Shown here: positions 35,371 through 43,640 of the stretch, in pieces
Layout of the letters: every line of letters begins with the position of its first letter
How positions within the stretch are numbered: the first letter of the stretch is position 1
Assembly: GCA_036405135.1 (NCBI GenBank)
Contig: DASWYF010000015.1
Span: 1 to 51,834 of the forward strand
Source: Verrucomicrobiia bacterium
Lineage (GTDB): Bacteria > Verrucomicrobiota > Verrucomicrobiia > Limisphaerales > JAEYXS01
DNA length: 51,834 bases
Reading direction: 5' to 3'
Program-made: the position numbers and the translations under genes
The notes under the pieces: model-generated
Database searches by the model: none
The model's input: only the letters and a program-made list of their open reading frames with translations
What the model was told of the DNA's origin: nothing

Positions 35371-37185
35371 ATGCAGCACACAACGCAGACCGCACCGCAC
35401 GAGACATCGCACGAGCACCATCATGAGGATTTGGGCTTTTGGCGGACATATGTCTTCTCGACGGATCACAAGATCATCGGCATCCAATACGCCGTCACGT
35501 CCTTGGCGTTCCTTTTCTTTGGCTTCTGCCTCATGCTCGCCATGCGCTGGCAGATCGCCTATCCGGGCCAGGAGATTCCGGTTGTCGGCAAGATGCTGGA
35601 AGCGATCTTGGGTGATACGGCCAAGGGTGGTATCATGTCGCCGGACCTCTATAACGTGTTCGGTGCGATGCACGGCACCATCATGGTGTTCTTGGCGGTT
35701 GTGCCGCTGGCGTTCGCCGGTTTCGGCAACTACGTCGTCCCACTGCAGATCGGTGCGATCGACATGGCCTTCCCTCGCATCAATATGGCCAGCTATTGGT
35801 CATTCTTCTTGGGTTGCGTCATCATGTTCTTCAGCTTCTTCATCCCGGGTGGTGCGGCGCAAGGCGGCTGGACTTCTTATTCGCCTTTGGCCACGACCAT
35901 CCCGACGGACGGTCAGACCTACTGGTTGATCGGCATGGTGCTCTTGATCACGTCCTCACTTTTGGGCTCTGTGAACTTCATCGCCACCATCATCCAATTG
36001 CGTGCTCCAGGTATGACTTGGATGAGAATGCCGTTCTTTGTTTGGGCGCAGTTTGTAACGGCCTTCCTGCTCCTGCTGGCATTCCCTCCGCTGGAAGCCG
36101 CCGGCATCATGCAGCTCATGGACAAGGTGTTTCACACCAGCTTCTTCCTTCCGACCGGCTTGATGGTAGGTGGTCAGGTGGCTGATATCAGCGGTGGCGG
36201 CAGTCCGTTGCTCTGGCAGCACCTGTTCTGGTTCTTGGCGCATCCTGAGGTGTACGTGCTCATTCTCCCGGCGATTGGTATCGTGGGTGAGATCGTGGCG
36301 AACAACACCCGTAAATCCATCTGGGGTTATCGCTCGCTGGTTTACTCCGTGCTGGCGATCGGCTTCATCGCCTTCATCGTGTGGGCGCACCATATGTATC
36401 TGACAGGCATGGGCACCAAGATCAGTGCCTTCTTCCAGACGACGACGATGATCATCTCGATTCCATCCGTCATCATCCTGACGTGTTTGTTCATCAGCTT
36501 GTGGGGTGGTTCCATCCGCTTCAATACGCCGATGCTCTTCGCGCTGGCGTTCCTGCCGATGTTCGGTTTGGGCGGTCTGACGGGGCTGCCGCTCGGCTTC
36601 AGCTTCGCTGACTTGCACCTGCATGACACTTACTACGTCATCGCGCACTTCCACTACATCGTGGCACCGGGAACGATCTTCGCGTTGTTCGCAGGTGTGT
36701 ATTACTGGTATCCCAAAGCGACCGGCCGCAAGATGAACGAGTTCTGGGGTAAAGTTCACTTCTGGGTGTCCTTCATCGCCATGAATCTAATTTTCCAACC
36801 GATGTTCGCCCAAGGCATGGCGGGTATGCATCGCCGTATGTATGACGGTGGTGCGACCTATGCAGGTGTATTGGATCCTGAATCCGGTGAAGTGGTTGGT
36901 TTGAACAGTTTCATCATCAGCCTGAACAAGGGAATCACTCACGCGGCTTTCCTGATGGCGGTTGCGCAGTTGCCGTTCATCATCAATTTCTTCTACAGCA
37001 TGTTCAAGGGTGAGAAGGTGGATGACAATCCGTGGAAGGCCACGACGCTGGAATGGCAGACGCCAACGCCGCCGCCGCATGGCAACTTCACCAAGGAGAT
37101 CGTGGTTTATCGCGGACCTTACGATTACAGCCTGCCGGGGGCGAAGGATGATTACACCCCGCAGACTGAGCCTAACCACAAATAG
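35371..37185 (+). CDS. ctaD: Cytochrome c oxidase subunit I
   Basis: Catalytic subunit of a heme-copper oxidase reducing oxygen to water. 604 residues with about 12 membrane helices. The ligands are visible: heme a H101 (GAMHGTIM) and H428; CuB H291 with crosslinked Y295 and E293 (HPEVY), H340/H341 (WAHHMY); heme a3 H426 (AHFHY). The Glu marks an A1-type enzyme. The N terminus is His-rich (ETSHEHHHED). The ATG at 35371 follows an A-rich leader. Subunits III, IV and II follow, so II is downstream of I and III, an unusual but known order. Confidence 0.97.
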   Translation: MQHTTQTAPHETSHEHHHEDLGFWRTYVFSTDHKIIGIQYAVTSLAFLFFGFCLMLAMRWQIAYPGQEIPVVGKMLEAILGDTAKGGIMSPDLYNVFGAMHGTIMVFLAVVPLAFAGFGNYVVPLQIGAIDMAFPRINMASYWSFFLGCVIMFFSFFIPGGAAQGGWTSYSPLATTIPTDGQTYWLIGMVLLITSSLLGSVNFIATIIQLRAPGMTWMRMPFFVWAQFVTAFLLLLAFPPLEAAGIMQLMDKVFHTSFFLPTGLMVGGQVADISGGGSPLLWQHLFWFLAHPEVYVLILPAIGIVGEIVANNTRKSIWGYRSLVYSVLAIGFIAFIVWAHHMYLTGMGTKISAFFQTTTMIISIPSVIILTCLFISLWGGSIRFNTPMLFALAFLPMFGLGGLTGLPLGFSFADLHLHDTYYVIAHFHYIVAPGTIFALFAGVYYWYPKATGRKMNEFWGKVHFWVSFIAMNLIFQPMFAQGMAGMHRRMYDGGATYAGVLDPESGEVVGLNSFIISLNKGITHAAFLMAVAQLPFIINFFYSMFKGEKVDDNPWKATTLEWQTPTPPPHGNFTKEIVVYRGPYDYSLPGAKDDYTPQTEPNHK

Positions 37186-37227
37186 CCGGTAAACGAACGA
37201 AGACTTAACGCACATTTAAGGTCAAAC

Positions 37228-38082
37228 ATGGACGTCCCATACACAACAAAACCCCGGCCCGATACAGGCTTGTATAATGCCAAACTGGGCATCTGGCTGT
37301 TTCTGGCTTCCGAAGTGATGCTCTTCGGTGCGCTGTTCTCCTCCTATATCCTGCTGCGGGTGAATGCGCTGGAAGGCACCTGGCCACACGGCTTGCTGAA
37401 CATCCCCATCGGCACATTCAACACGTTTGTGCTGATCTCTTCATCTGTAACTGTCGTGATGGCGTGGGCTTCGTTGAAGCTGGGCCAGTTCAACCGGTTC
37501 AAGATGTACATGGGCATAACGATCTTATGCGCTCTGGCGTTCATGGTCATCAAGTCCATTGAGTACAAAGACAAGTTCACGCATTACGAAGTTTGGTTCA
37601 ATGATCCGGCCAAGCCCTCCATCCGTGGCCACATCGAAGTGCCTGGAATTGAAGGCAATCCTTGGTTCATGACGCACAAGAAGCTGGCCGACAAAAAGAT
37701 CGAGAGCATCAAGATCCATCCGGATCCGAAGCCCAAGCTGGCGTCTGCCAAACAGGAACATGGCGGAGCAGAAGCGCATGATGGGCATGAGCATGGTGAT
37801 CATCCGCCCGTGCAGGAGATCAAGACATCAGAGATCAAACGTCTCTCCGCATTCGTTCCGGCGCACAGCACCTATTTCGCGATTTACTTCACATTGACGG
37901 CTCTTCACGCCTTGCATGTGATGGGCGGCGCAGCGGTGATGTTCTACCTCTGGGGCCCGGGTGCCAAGATGTGGAAGACGGATCCGGAACGTTTCACGAA
38001 TCGTATCGAAGTCTCCGGCCTGTTCTGGCACTTCGTTGACCTGGTCTGGATCTTCCTGTTCCCGGTCCTGTATCTCCTGTGA
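37228..38082 (+). CDS. ctaE: Cytochrome c oxidase subunit III with a His-rich insert
   Basis: A 284-residue membrane subunit that stabilises subunit I. The N-terminal part (GIWLFLASEVMLFGALFSSY) and the C-terminal part (SGLFWHFVDLVWIFLFPVLY) are typical. Between the helices, residues about 116-210 form a long hydrophilic insert containing EHGGAEAHDGHEHGDH, which is rich in His and acidic residues and could bind metal. Canonical short subunits III of about 200 residues lack it. It starts 42 bases after ctaD. Confidence 0.94.
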   Translation: MDVPYTTKPRPDTGLYNAKLGIWLFLASEVMLFGALFSSYILLRVNALEGTWPHGLLNIPIGTFNTFVLISSSVTVVMAWASLKLGQFNRFKMYMGITILCALAFMVIKSIEYKDKFTHYEVWFNDPAKPSIRGHIEVPGIEGNPWFMTHKKLADKKIESIKIHPDPKPKLASAKQEHGGAEAHDGHEHGDHPPVQEIKTSEIKRLSAFVPAHSTYFAIYFTLTALHALHVMGGAAVMFYLWGPGAKMWKTDPERFTNRIEVSGLFWHFVDLVWIFLFPVLYLL

Positions 38083-38099
38083 TTTGAAAGATATTTAAT

Positions 38100-38411
38100 A
38101 TGGGTGACGCACATTCCAAAGAAGACATCAAAAAGCATATCAAGACCTACATCGCGATCTTTGTCGCGTTGTTGATTGGCACGGTCGTAACCGTGCTCGC
38201 ATCCTTGATCGATCTGGGACATGCTTTTAACATCGCTCTGGCACTTCTGATCGCCTCGGTGAAGGCGTTTCTGGTGGCAGGTTTCTTCATGCATCTCCTT
38301 TCGGAGAAGAAGACCATCTATGCTATCTTGGTTTGCACAGTCGTATTCTTCACCGGGTTGATGGCACTGACGATCATGGCGCACTATGATGTGCCCGTGC
38401 TGATCAAATAA
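38100..38411 (+). CDS. Cytochrome c oxidase subunit IV-like membrane protein
   Basis: A 103-residue protein with three hydrophobic helices (TYIAIFVALLIGTVVTVLA, NIALALLIASVKAFLVAGFF, YAILVCTVVFFTGLMAL). This matches the bacterial prokaryotic subunit IV (CtaF/COX4_pro) layout, including ASVKAFLVAGFFMHL. It is a small accessory subunit, possibly for assembly of CuB. It lies 17 bases after subunit III and three before the next gene. Confidence 0.88.
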   Translation: MGDAHSKEDIKKHIKTYIAIFVALLIGTVVTVLASLIDLGHAFNIALALLIASVKAFLVAGFFMHLLSEKKTIYAILVCTVVFFTGLMALTIMAHYDVPVLIK

Positions 38412-38414
38412 TTT

Positions 38415-38621
38415 ATGTCACTGAAAGCATTCCATGTGGTGTTTGTGACAGCGTCGATTTTGCTGAGCCTCGGCTTCGGCGGATGGGCGTTGAACGGTTA
38501 CTTTCAGGAAGGTGGAAACCTAAATCTCGGCTTGGGTGTCGGGGCGATGGTTTTGGCCGTGGGCTTGGGCGTCTACGGACGTTACTTCCTGAAGAAACTC
38601 AAACACATCAGCTATCTCTAA
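38415..38621 (+). CDS. Small two-helix membrane protein in the oxidase operon
   Basis: 68 residues with two hydrophobic segments (FHVVFVTASILLSLGFGGWAL and GLGVGAMVLAVGLGVYGRYF) and a basic tail KKLKH. Not assigned to a family. The tight spacing (three bases from subunit IV, four before the next gene) makes it a genuine operon member, likely an accessory subunit or assembly factor. Confidence 0.7.
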   Translation: MSLKAFHVVFVTASILLSLGFGGWALNGYFQEGGNLNLGLGVGAMVLAVGLGVYGRYFLKKLKHISYL

Positions 38622-38625
38622 TACG

Positions 38626-38889
38626 ATGCGATTGGTAAAGCGCCTGGCCTTGGCTTTGATCGTGCTCGTGGTGAGCGTGTTGCCTCAGCAACTGCTCGCC
38701 TGCGCAGTCTGCTTTGGCGATAAGAATTCCCAGCAAGGCAAGGCTGCCGATGCCGGGGTTTTGACGCTTTTGCTCATCATCATGGCGGTGCTGGTCGCGA
38801 TCGCCATATTCTTCATCTACATCATTCGCCGCGCCTCCCGGCTGGAGCAGCAAAACCTGCCGGGCACAGTCAGCTCTTTCTCCCAATAA
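38626..38889 (+). CDS. Small exported or membrane protein with CAVCFG motif
   Basis: 87 residues: signal-like helix (LALALIVLVVSVLPQQLLA) ending just before CAVCFGDKNSQQG, then a membrane helix (VLTLLLIIMAVLVAIAIFFIYII). The CxxC next to the export signal could hold a metal or disulfide outside the membrane. I recall similar short CAVCFG proteins in verrucomicrobial oxidase clusters, but no function is established. It sits between subunits IV and II. Confidence 0.7.
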   Translation: MRLVKRLALALIVLVVSVLPQQLLACAVCFGDKNSQQGKAADAGVLTLLLIIMAVLVAIAIFFIYIIRRASRLEQQNLPGTVSSFSQ

Positions 38890-38901
38890 CCGATTTTGAC
38901 C

Positions 38902-39690
38902 ATGACAGAACTCGTTGCCTCCATCAAGAAACTGCTCTTCATGCCGGTGCTCGCTTCGGAGCACGGTAAAGACGTGGATAGTTTCATCATCTATGTGCAC
39001 CTTCTGATGGGTGTGCTGTTCATCGGCTGGTTCAGCTATTTCCTCTACACGCTGTTCCGATTCTCAGCCAAGCGCAACCCGAAGGCTGATCACCACGGTG
39101 TGAAATCCCACATCTCCAGCTATCTGGAAGTGGTGGTGGCACTCGTTGAGGTGGCTTTGCTCGTGGGTTTCGCGATTCCGCTGTGGGCCAAGGTGGTGGA
39201 TGAGTTCCCGAAAGAAAGCGAATCCACGGTCATCCGTATCACGGCTCAGCAATTCGCTTGGAATTCCCGTTATCCGGGCAAGGACGGCGTGTTCGGCAAG
39301 CAGGACATCAAACTGGTGAGTGGCAGCAATGTGATGGGTTACGACCCGAATGACGCTGCTGGCAAGGACGATGTGGTGCCGCCTTTGAATGACATTAATG
39401 TGCCAGTGAACAAGCCGGTCATCATCCAGCTTACATCGCTGGATGTGATCCACTCCTTGTCCATCCATCCGTTCCGTATCTGCCAGGATGCGATTCCGGG
39501 GCAATCTATTCCGATCCATTTCTTCCCGAACAAGGAAGGCCGGTTCATGATCACCTGCGCTCAATTGTGCGGAAATTCTCACTACTTCATGCGTGGTTAC
39601 TTTACCGTGTTGAGCCAGGCGAATTACGACAAATGGATGGCTGAGAAATCGGCCAGTGGTGGCGGAGCTGCTGCGGGCGGCTTTGAGTAA
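38902..39690 (+). CDS. ctaC: Cytochrome c oxidase subunit II
   Basis: 262-residue subunit accepting electrons through the dinuclear CuA centre. Two N-terminal membrane helices (about 27-52 and 75-95) precede a periplasmic cupredoxin domain. CuA ligands are H184 (DVIHSLSIHP), C219 and C223 in CAQLCGNSH, H227 and M230. The Glu usual between the cysteines is Gln. No cytochrome c domain is fused, so an external donor is needed; the copper protein at 32295 is a candidate. ATG 38902 is chosen over the in-frame TTG two codons upstream. Confidence 0.96.
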   Translation: MTELVASIKKLLFMPVLASEHGKDVDSFIIYVHLLMGVLFIGWFSYFLYTLFRFSAKRNPKADHHGVKSHISSYLEVVVALVEVALLVGFAIPLWAKVVDEFPKESESTVIRITAQQFAWNSRYPGKDGVFGKQDIKLVSGSNVMGYDPNDAAGKDDVVPPLNDINVPVNKPVIIQLTSLDVIHSLSIHPFRICQDAIPGQSIPIHFFPNKEGRFMITCAQLCGNSHYFMRGYFTVLSQANYDKWMAEKSASGGGAAAGGFE

Positions 39691-39720
39691 GCAACTTTGC
39701 AGTTTAACTGAGACTTACGC

Positions 39721-39744
39721 TTCGGCGGCCTACAAGCCGCCGAA
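39721..39744 (+). repeat. Perfect 9-bp hairpin between ctaC and sco
   Basis: TTCGGCGGC-CTACAA-GCCGCCGAA. No T run follows. It resembles the other small intergenic hairpins in the window and may also damp transcription into sco. Confidence 0.6.
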
Positions 39745-39758
39745 CGCATTTAAGAGAA

Positions 39759-40451
39759 ATGAAGCAAGGCATACGACCAATCCAGTTCGTGGTATGGAGC
39801 GGCCTTGCTCTTATCATTTTGGTCATTATCGCGGCATTCATCGCTGAACAACGTGGCAAGACCAAGCAGACGGCGTCATCGTTTCCGAATTATGGAGATG
39901 TGACACCTTTCTCGGTCACCAACCAGTTTGGCAATGTGGTGACCAAGGAAAGCCTCAAGGGCAAGCTCTGGGTGGCCAACATCATCTTCACCCGTTGCCC
40001 GGGTCCTTGCGCAGAGATGACTCGGCAGATGGCGGAACTGCAGAAGGTGATTCCGGCAGATTGGCCGGTGCAATTCATCTCATTGACCACTGATCCTGAA
40101 TTTGATTCACCACCCGTGATGGCCAAGTATGCCGATAAATTCGGAGCTGATCAGAAACGCTGGTGGTTTCTGACGGGCACCAAGAAAGACATGGTCACGC
40201 TCGCTGTTGGCGGGTTGAAACTTACCACCATTGAAAAACCGGAAGGCCAACGCGACATCCCGGAAGACTTGTTCATCCACAGTTCCATCTCGGTTCTCGT
40301 AGACGGGCAGGGGCGCGTGCGTAAGACATTGGAAGTGCTGCCGCCGGATTCTGAAGAAGGAGAAGAACAGGCTACGGTCTACAAGCAAGAGAGCGTCAAG
40401 CGGATGAAAGAGACGATCGAGCAGTTGCTCAAGGAAGGGACAACGAAATGA
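39759..40451 (+). CDS. SCO1/SenC copper chaperone for CuA assembly
   Basis: A 230-residue membrane-anchored thioredoxin-fold protein. One N-terminal helix (VVWSGLALIILVIIAAFIA) is followed by the copper-binding C80-P-G-P-C84 (FTRCPGPCAEM) and H174 (FIHSS), the full SCO ligand set. Family role: delivery of copper, or reduction of the cysteines, for subunit II. It is located directly after subunit II and overlaps the DUF420 gene as ATGA, consistent with that role. The C-terminal tail is charged (EEGEEQ). Confidence 0.94.
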   Translation: MKQGIRPIQFVVWSGLALIILVIIAAFIAEQRGKTKQTASSFPNYGDVTPFSVTNQFGNVVTKESLKGKLWVANIIFTRCPGPCAEMTRQMAELQKVIPADWPVQFISLTTDPEFDSPPVMAKYADKFGADQKRWWFLTGTKKDMVTLAVGGLKLTTIEKPEGQRDIPEDLFIHSSISVLVDGQGRVRKTLEVLPPDSEEGEEQATVYKQESVKRMKETIEQLLKEGTTK

Positions 40452-40927
40452 GTATTTCAGATTTACCGGCCATTAATGCTTCTTTGAACGGACTGTGCAC
40501 CATTCTTCTCATCGCCGGTTTTGTCCTCATCAAACAGGGCAAGAAAGAGGCGCATCAGAAGGTGATGGTGGCTGCTTTGGTCACATCGGTCGTATTTCTT
40601 TGCTGCTATCTTTACTACCATTTTAACACCTCGGTAGTGACACGGTTTGTTGAGCCCGCTTGGTTTCGCCCGATCTATCTCGTTATTTTGCTGACGCACA
40701 CCATCTTGGCGGTGGTCATCGTGCCGATGGTGCTAATGACGTTTTCACGGGCTTTCAAAGGAGATTTCGAGCGCCACAAGAAGATCGCGCGCTGGACATG
40801 GCCGTTGTGGATGTATGTCTCCACAACGGGTGTGATCATTTATCTGCTGCTCTACCAGATATTCCCGCAGCCGAAGTCTGCTCCGTTGAAGGAAGCAGTT
40901 ACTTCTGCTGTTTCGGCGTCTCCTTAA
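40448..40927 (+). CDS. DUF420 membrane protein (CtaM-like oxidase assembly factor)
   Basis: A 159-residue protein with four hydrophobic helices and the family-typical LPAINASLNGLCTILLIAGF start, YYHFNTS and HKKIARWTWPLWMYVSTTGV. DUF420 proteins such as CtaM are needed for maturation of heme-copper oxidases. The ATGA overlap with sco and the end-of-operon position fit. Its last 29 bases overlap the 3' end of the convergent UVR-motif gene. Confidence 0.9.
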   Translation: MSISDLPAINASLNGLCTILLIAGFVLIKQGKKEAHQKVMVAALVTSVVFLCCYLYYHFNTSVVTRFVEPAWFRPIYLVILLTHTILAVVIVPMVLMTFSRAFKGDFERHKKIARWTWPLWMYVSTTGVIIYLLLYQIFPQPKSAPLKEAVTSAVSASP

Positions 40928-41672
40928 GACGACGCAGGGCGTCACGCACTGTGGCGGCCGTTTCGTAATCTTCGCGAGAGACAGCAGCGTTTAGCTCTTC
41001 TTCCAGCTTCTCCAGTTCGGAGCGGGGCTTTTGCAGGCGGACCTGCTCATGCCAGTCACGCAGGGCGCTCAGTTCGCCGCTGGATTCCAGCAGGTCTTCG
41101 CGCTGGTGATCGCGGTAAAACGTGGTGAGTTGCTCGATGGCTTCCTCGATGGCCGCAACAGCTTCTTCGTGATTCTCTTTGGCGATGGCCGCTTCACCGG
41201 TGGCACGCGTGCGCATCAGGATGAGTTGCGGGACGAATTGCTTCACTGACCAGGCCATTTCATCCGTTTCAGCGAACTCATCGACGAAATCGAATACTTC
41301 CAGATTGCGGTCAGCATCACGCAACACGCCATCAAAGTCTTTCAATTGATACAGGCAGATGTAGCGGTGATGATACTGTATTGCCTCCTGCTGGAGTTTG
41401 GAGCAATCCTCGGCATTTAGGACGAAATCTGTGTCATCACCGTTGTGTTCGGTGCGAAATTTTTCCAGACGATCGATGTAGTATTCGAGCAATGACTCGT
41501 GACCGAACGGCTGTTTGCCATCCGGACGCCCTTCGGCATTCATCTGAAGGATACCGAGGTCCACGCGTAACTGTATCTTTTCCTGTTCATCGCGGCCTTT
41601 GATGCGGCGCACACTGATCTCGCCCGGCTTGTAGTCCCACTTCGAGAGGAGGTGAGATATGTCAAAACTCAT
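40899..41672 (-). CDS. Protein with C-terminal UvrB/UvrC motif
   Basis: A 257-residue cytoplasmic protein. The N-terminal part starts MSFDISHLLSKWDYKPGEISVRR, the middle is helical, TPR-like and acidic, and the C terminus holds a UVR motif (LEEELNAAVSREDYETAATVRDAL in pieces), the two-helix contact surface of UvrB, UvrC, ClpC and McsA. The role is unknown; protein-protein contact is likely. I chose ATG 41672, seven residues inside the open frame. It lies 53 bases after the dihydropteroate-synthase-like gene on the same strand. Confidence 0.8.
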   Translation of the reverse strand: MSFDISHLLSKWDYKPGEISVRRIKGRDEQEKIQLRVDLGILQMNAEGRPDGKQPFGHESLLEYYIDRLEKFRTEHNGDDTDFVLNAEDCSKLQQEAIQYHHRYICLYQLKDFDGVLRDADRNLEVFDFVDEFAETDEMAWSVKQFVPQLILMRTRATGEAAIAKENHEEAVAAIEEAIEQLTTFYRDHQREDLLESSGELSALRDWHEQVRLQKPRSELEKLEEELNAAVSREDYETAATVRDALRRLKETPKQQK

Positions 41673-41725
41673 GTAGTGAATATGTTCGCCCACGCAAGGC
41701 TAGTCAATGAGTTGGCGGCGGATTT

Positions 41726-42628
41726 CTACATAATCCGTGGAGAGAATGCGGCCATCGTATTCAGCACCGCTTTGGTGCGGGCAACTTCATGCGTGCGGAA
41801 TAAGTCAGTCTTACCCAAGGCCGCTAACATGGCAAAAAAGGGTTCAGCGCTTCGCACTTCTTCACCAAAGTATTCAAAGGCGTGCGGCAGTGCATGACAT
41901 ACAGGGTAACCCAACGTACGCAGACGGAATGTATTCAGAAACGTGAGCATCTGATGACGCACCCGCGTGGCGCTGTCCTGCAAGTTCCGGTAGTAGAAGC
42001 CTAGACCAGGATCGATGATGATCTTTTGCAGGCCGCAGCGCTCGGCCAGTTCGATGCGGCGACTGAAGTAATCACGCATCGCTCCGGCAGGATCGTTGGT
42101 GATTTCGAGCTCGTTCACTTCCCGCACATTCTTCCCAGCGACAAAACAGATGATGACGGCCGCATCGTTGTCTGCGGCTGCGCGATAGATGTCTTCATTC
42201 TCAGTATCGCCGGTGAGATTGATCACAGCAGCACCATGTTCCAAGGTATGACGGGCGATCGCTGGGGAATAAGTCTCAATGGAGACCAGTTGTTTGGCTG
42301 CGACCATCTCGGCGAGCAAGGGCAGCAGTTTGCTCTTTTGGGCGAAATCATCGACACGAGCCGCATGTGAGAGGGAAGACTCGGCGCCAACATCGATCAG
42401 ATCCGCTCCTTGCGCCTGCAGGACGTGTGCGCGCTGGATGGCTTGTTCCAGATTCAGGCAGACACTCTCGCGATACCATGAATCTGCCGAAAGATTGATG
42501 ACGCCCATGATAGCGGATCGCTCATTAAAAGCGAAGGAGCGCCCGCGCAGGGAGAACTCTTTCACTTTGGCAGCGGCAGCGGGCCGGTTCTTCTCCAGCA
42601 GTTCGGCTAGATATTCCAATTGCAACAT
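41726..42628 (-). CDS. Divergent dihydropteroate synthase-like protein
   Basis: A 300-residue TIM-barrel protein of the pterin-binding family. Recognisable elements are IMGVINLSADSW (normally NxTPDSF), GADLIDVGAESS, SIETY, INLTGD, IIDPGLGF (D206) and FRTHEVA. The STRPG loop is replaced by SSLSHAARV, and the SRK motif that binds pterin and pABA in FolP is not visible; the region reads YPVCHALPHAF. It may be the organism's FolP in diverged form or a paralogue with another substrate, for example a pterin or corrinoid methyl carrier. No other folate gene is nearby. Confidence 0.8.
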   Translation of the reverse strand: MLQLEYLAELLEKNRPAAAAKVKEFSLRGRSFAFNERSAIMGVINLSADSWYRESVCLNLEQAIQRAHVLQAQGADLIDVGAESSLSHAARVDDFAQKSKLLPLLAEMVAAKQLVSIETYSPAIARHTLEHGAAVINLTGDTENEDIYRAAADNDAAVIICFVAGKNVREVNELEITNDPAGAMRDYFSRRIELAERCGLQKIIIDPGLGFYYRNLQDSATRVRHQMLTFLNTFRLRTLGYPVCHALPHAFEYFGEEVRSAEPFFAMLAALGKTDLFRTHEVARTKAVLNTMAAFSPRIM

Positions 42629-42693
42629 GGCGGAGGGACTGTCGGCTCAATTGGCAGCGCGGTCAATGCGATGCGAAGAGGGAAAAGATGAAG

Positions 42694-42770
42694 TGGTGCG
42701 CCCGGCGTGAGTCGAACACGCGACAACCTGCTTAGAAGGCAGATGCTCTATCCAACTGAGCTACGGGCGC
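42694..42770 (-). tRNA. tRNA-Arg, anticodon TCT
   Basis: A 77-nt tRNA including an encoded CCA. The acceptor stem is GCGCCCG/CGGGCGC with discriminator A. The D arm is GCTCAGTTGGATAGAGC, the anticodon loop CTTCTAA gives TCT at 34-36 (reads AGA/AGG), and the T arm has GTTCGACTC. All stems pair. Confidence 0.97.
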
Positions 42771-42881
42771 TCCAAGGAGAAACGTAATGAATAGCGGGGC
42801 ATGGTGGCAAGTCCTGGTGCAAACTGCTCGTCGTCAAGATGTCTCTCGACAAGCGGTTGATGCCATCCCAAGGTTATCGGC

Positions 42882-43568
42882 ATGAAATCCATTTTCGCAG
42901 CGGTTCTGACGGCTTCCTTGTGGTTGTCTGCTTTGTCATCTGAGGCAGCCCAGTTCGTTCTCTTTGACCAGACGTTCACCTACACCAAGGAAGACGCGGA
43001 CAATTCCAAGCCCAGCAAGTCGCACTACTATGTGAAGGAAGGGAAGATCAATCCGCAGCGGCCTAAGGATTGGACCGCGCCGGTGGATTATCGCAATGGC
43101 ACAGCGCACATCCGCCTGGAAGTGATCGACAAACCGGCGGGCAGTGAACCAACGACATGGAGTGTTTGCTACATCCCGAACAAAGGGCAGGGCAATGGCT
43201 ATGGTTGTTTCAATACGGATGTCTACAAGGAAAAGGGCGTGTATGAGAATGATATTCCGATGACCTCGTTCTGGGAGAACAAGTCCATCATCTGGTCTGA
43301 AGGCATCAAACAGATGGACTTGGTCATCAAAGACAACAAGAACGGGAAGGGACATGATCGCGCAGATTTTGAGAAGTTTTTCCCGACGAAGATCCGCATG
43401 ACGGTGATCCAAGTGTCTGCCGGGGCGAAGTATGATCCAAGCCTCGTTCCAGGATTGCCGAAGAAGACGGAATCCAAGGACGTAAAACCACAGCAGAAGT
43501 CATCGGTGAAAGAAGAGGCTAAGCCTGTGCAGATCGCCCAGAGCTGCTGTGGTGATAAAAAGGAATAG
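42882..43568 (+). CDS. Secreted protein of unknown function
   Basis: A 228-residue exported protein with a signal peptide of about 22 residues (LSALSSEAAQF). The body is beta-rich, with FVLFDQTFTYTKEDADN, HIRLEVIDKPAG and TWSVCYIPNKGQGNGYGCFNTD, suggesting a single polysaccharide-lyase-like or lectin-like sandwich; I do not recognise the family. The C terminus is a Lys-rich tail (KKTESKDVKPQQKSS) ending SCCGDKKE. Placed alone between the tRNA and the GYF_2 gene. Confidence 0.7.
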   Translation: MKSIFAAVLTASLWLSALSSEAAQFVLFDQTFTYTKEDADNSKPSKSHYYVKEGKINPQRPKDWTAPVDYRNGTAHIRLEVIDKPAGSEPTTWSVCYIPNKGQGNGYGCFNTDVYKEKGVYENDIPMTSFWENKSIIWSEGIKQMDLVIKDNKNGKGHDRADFEKFFPTKIRMTVIQVSAGAKYDPSLVPGLPKKTESKDVKPQQKSSVKEEAKPVQIAQSCCGDKKE

Positions 43569-43640
43569 TTTTTCCGGCTTTGTTTTGCATTTGAGGAAAA
43601 AGCGTTTCACACTGCCTGCACACTTCAAGCAAGGTTGACC

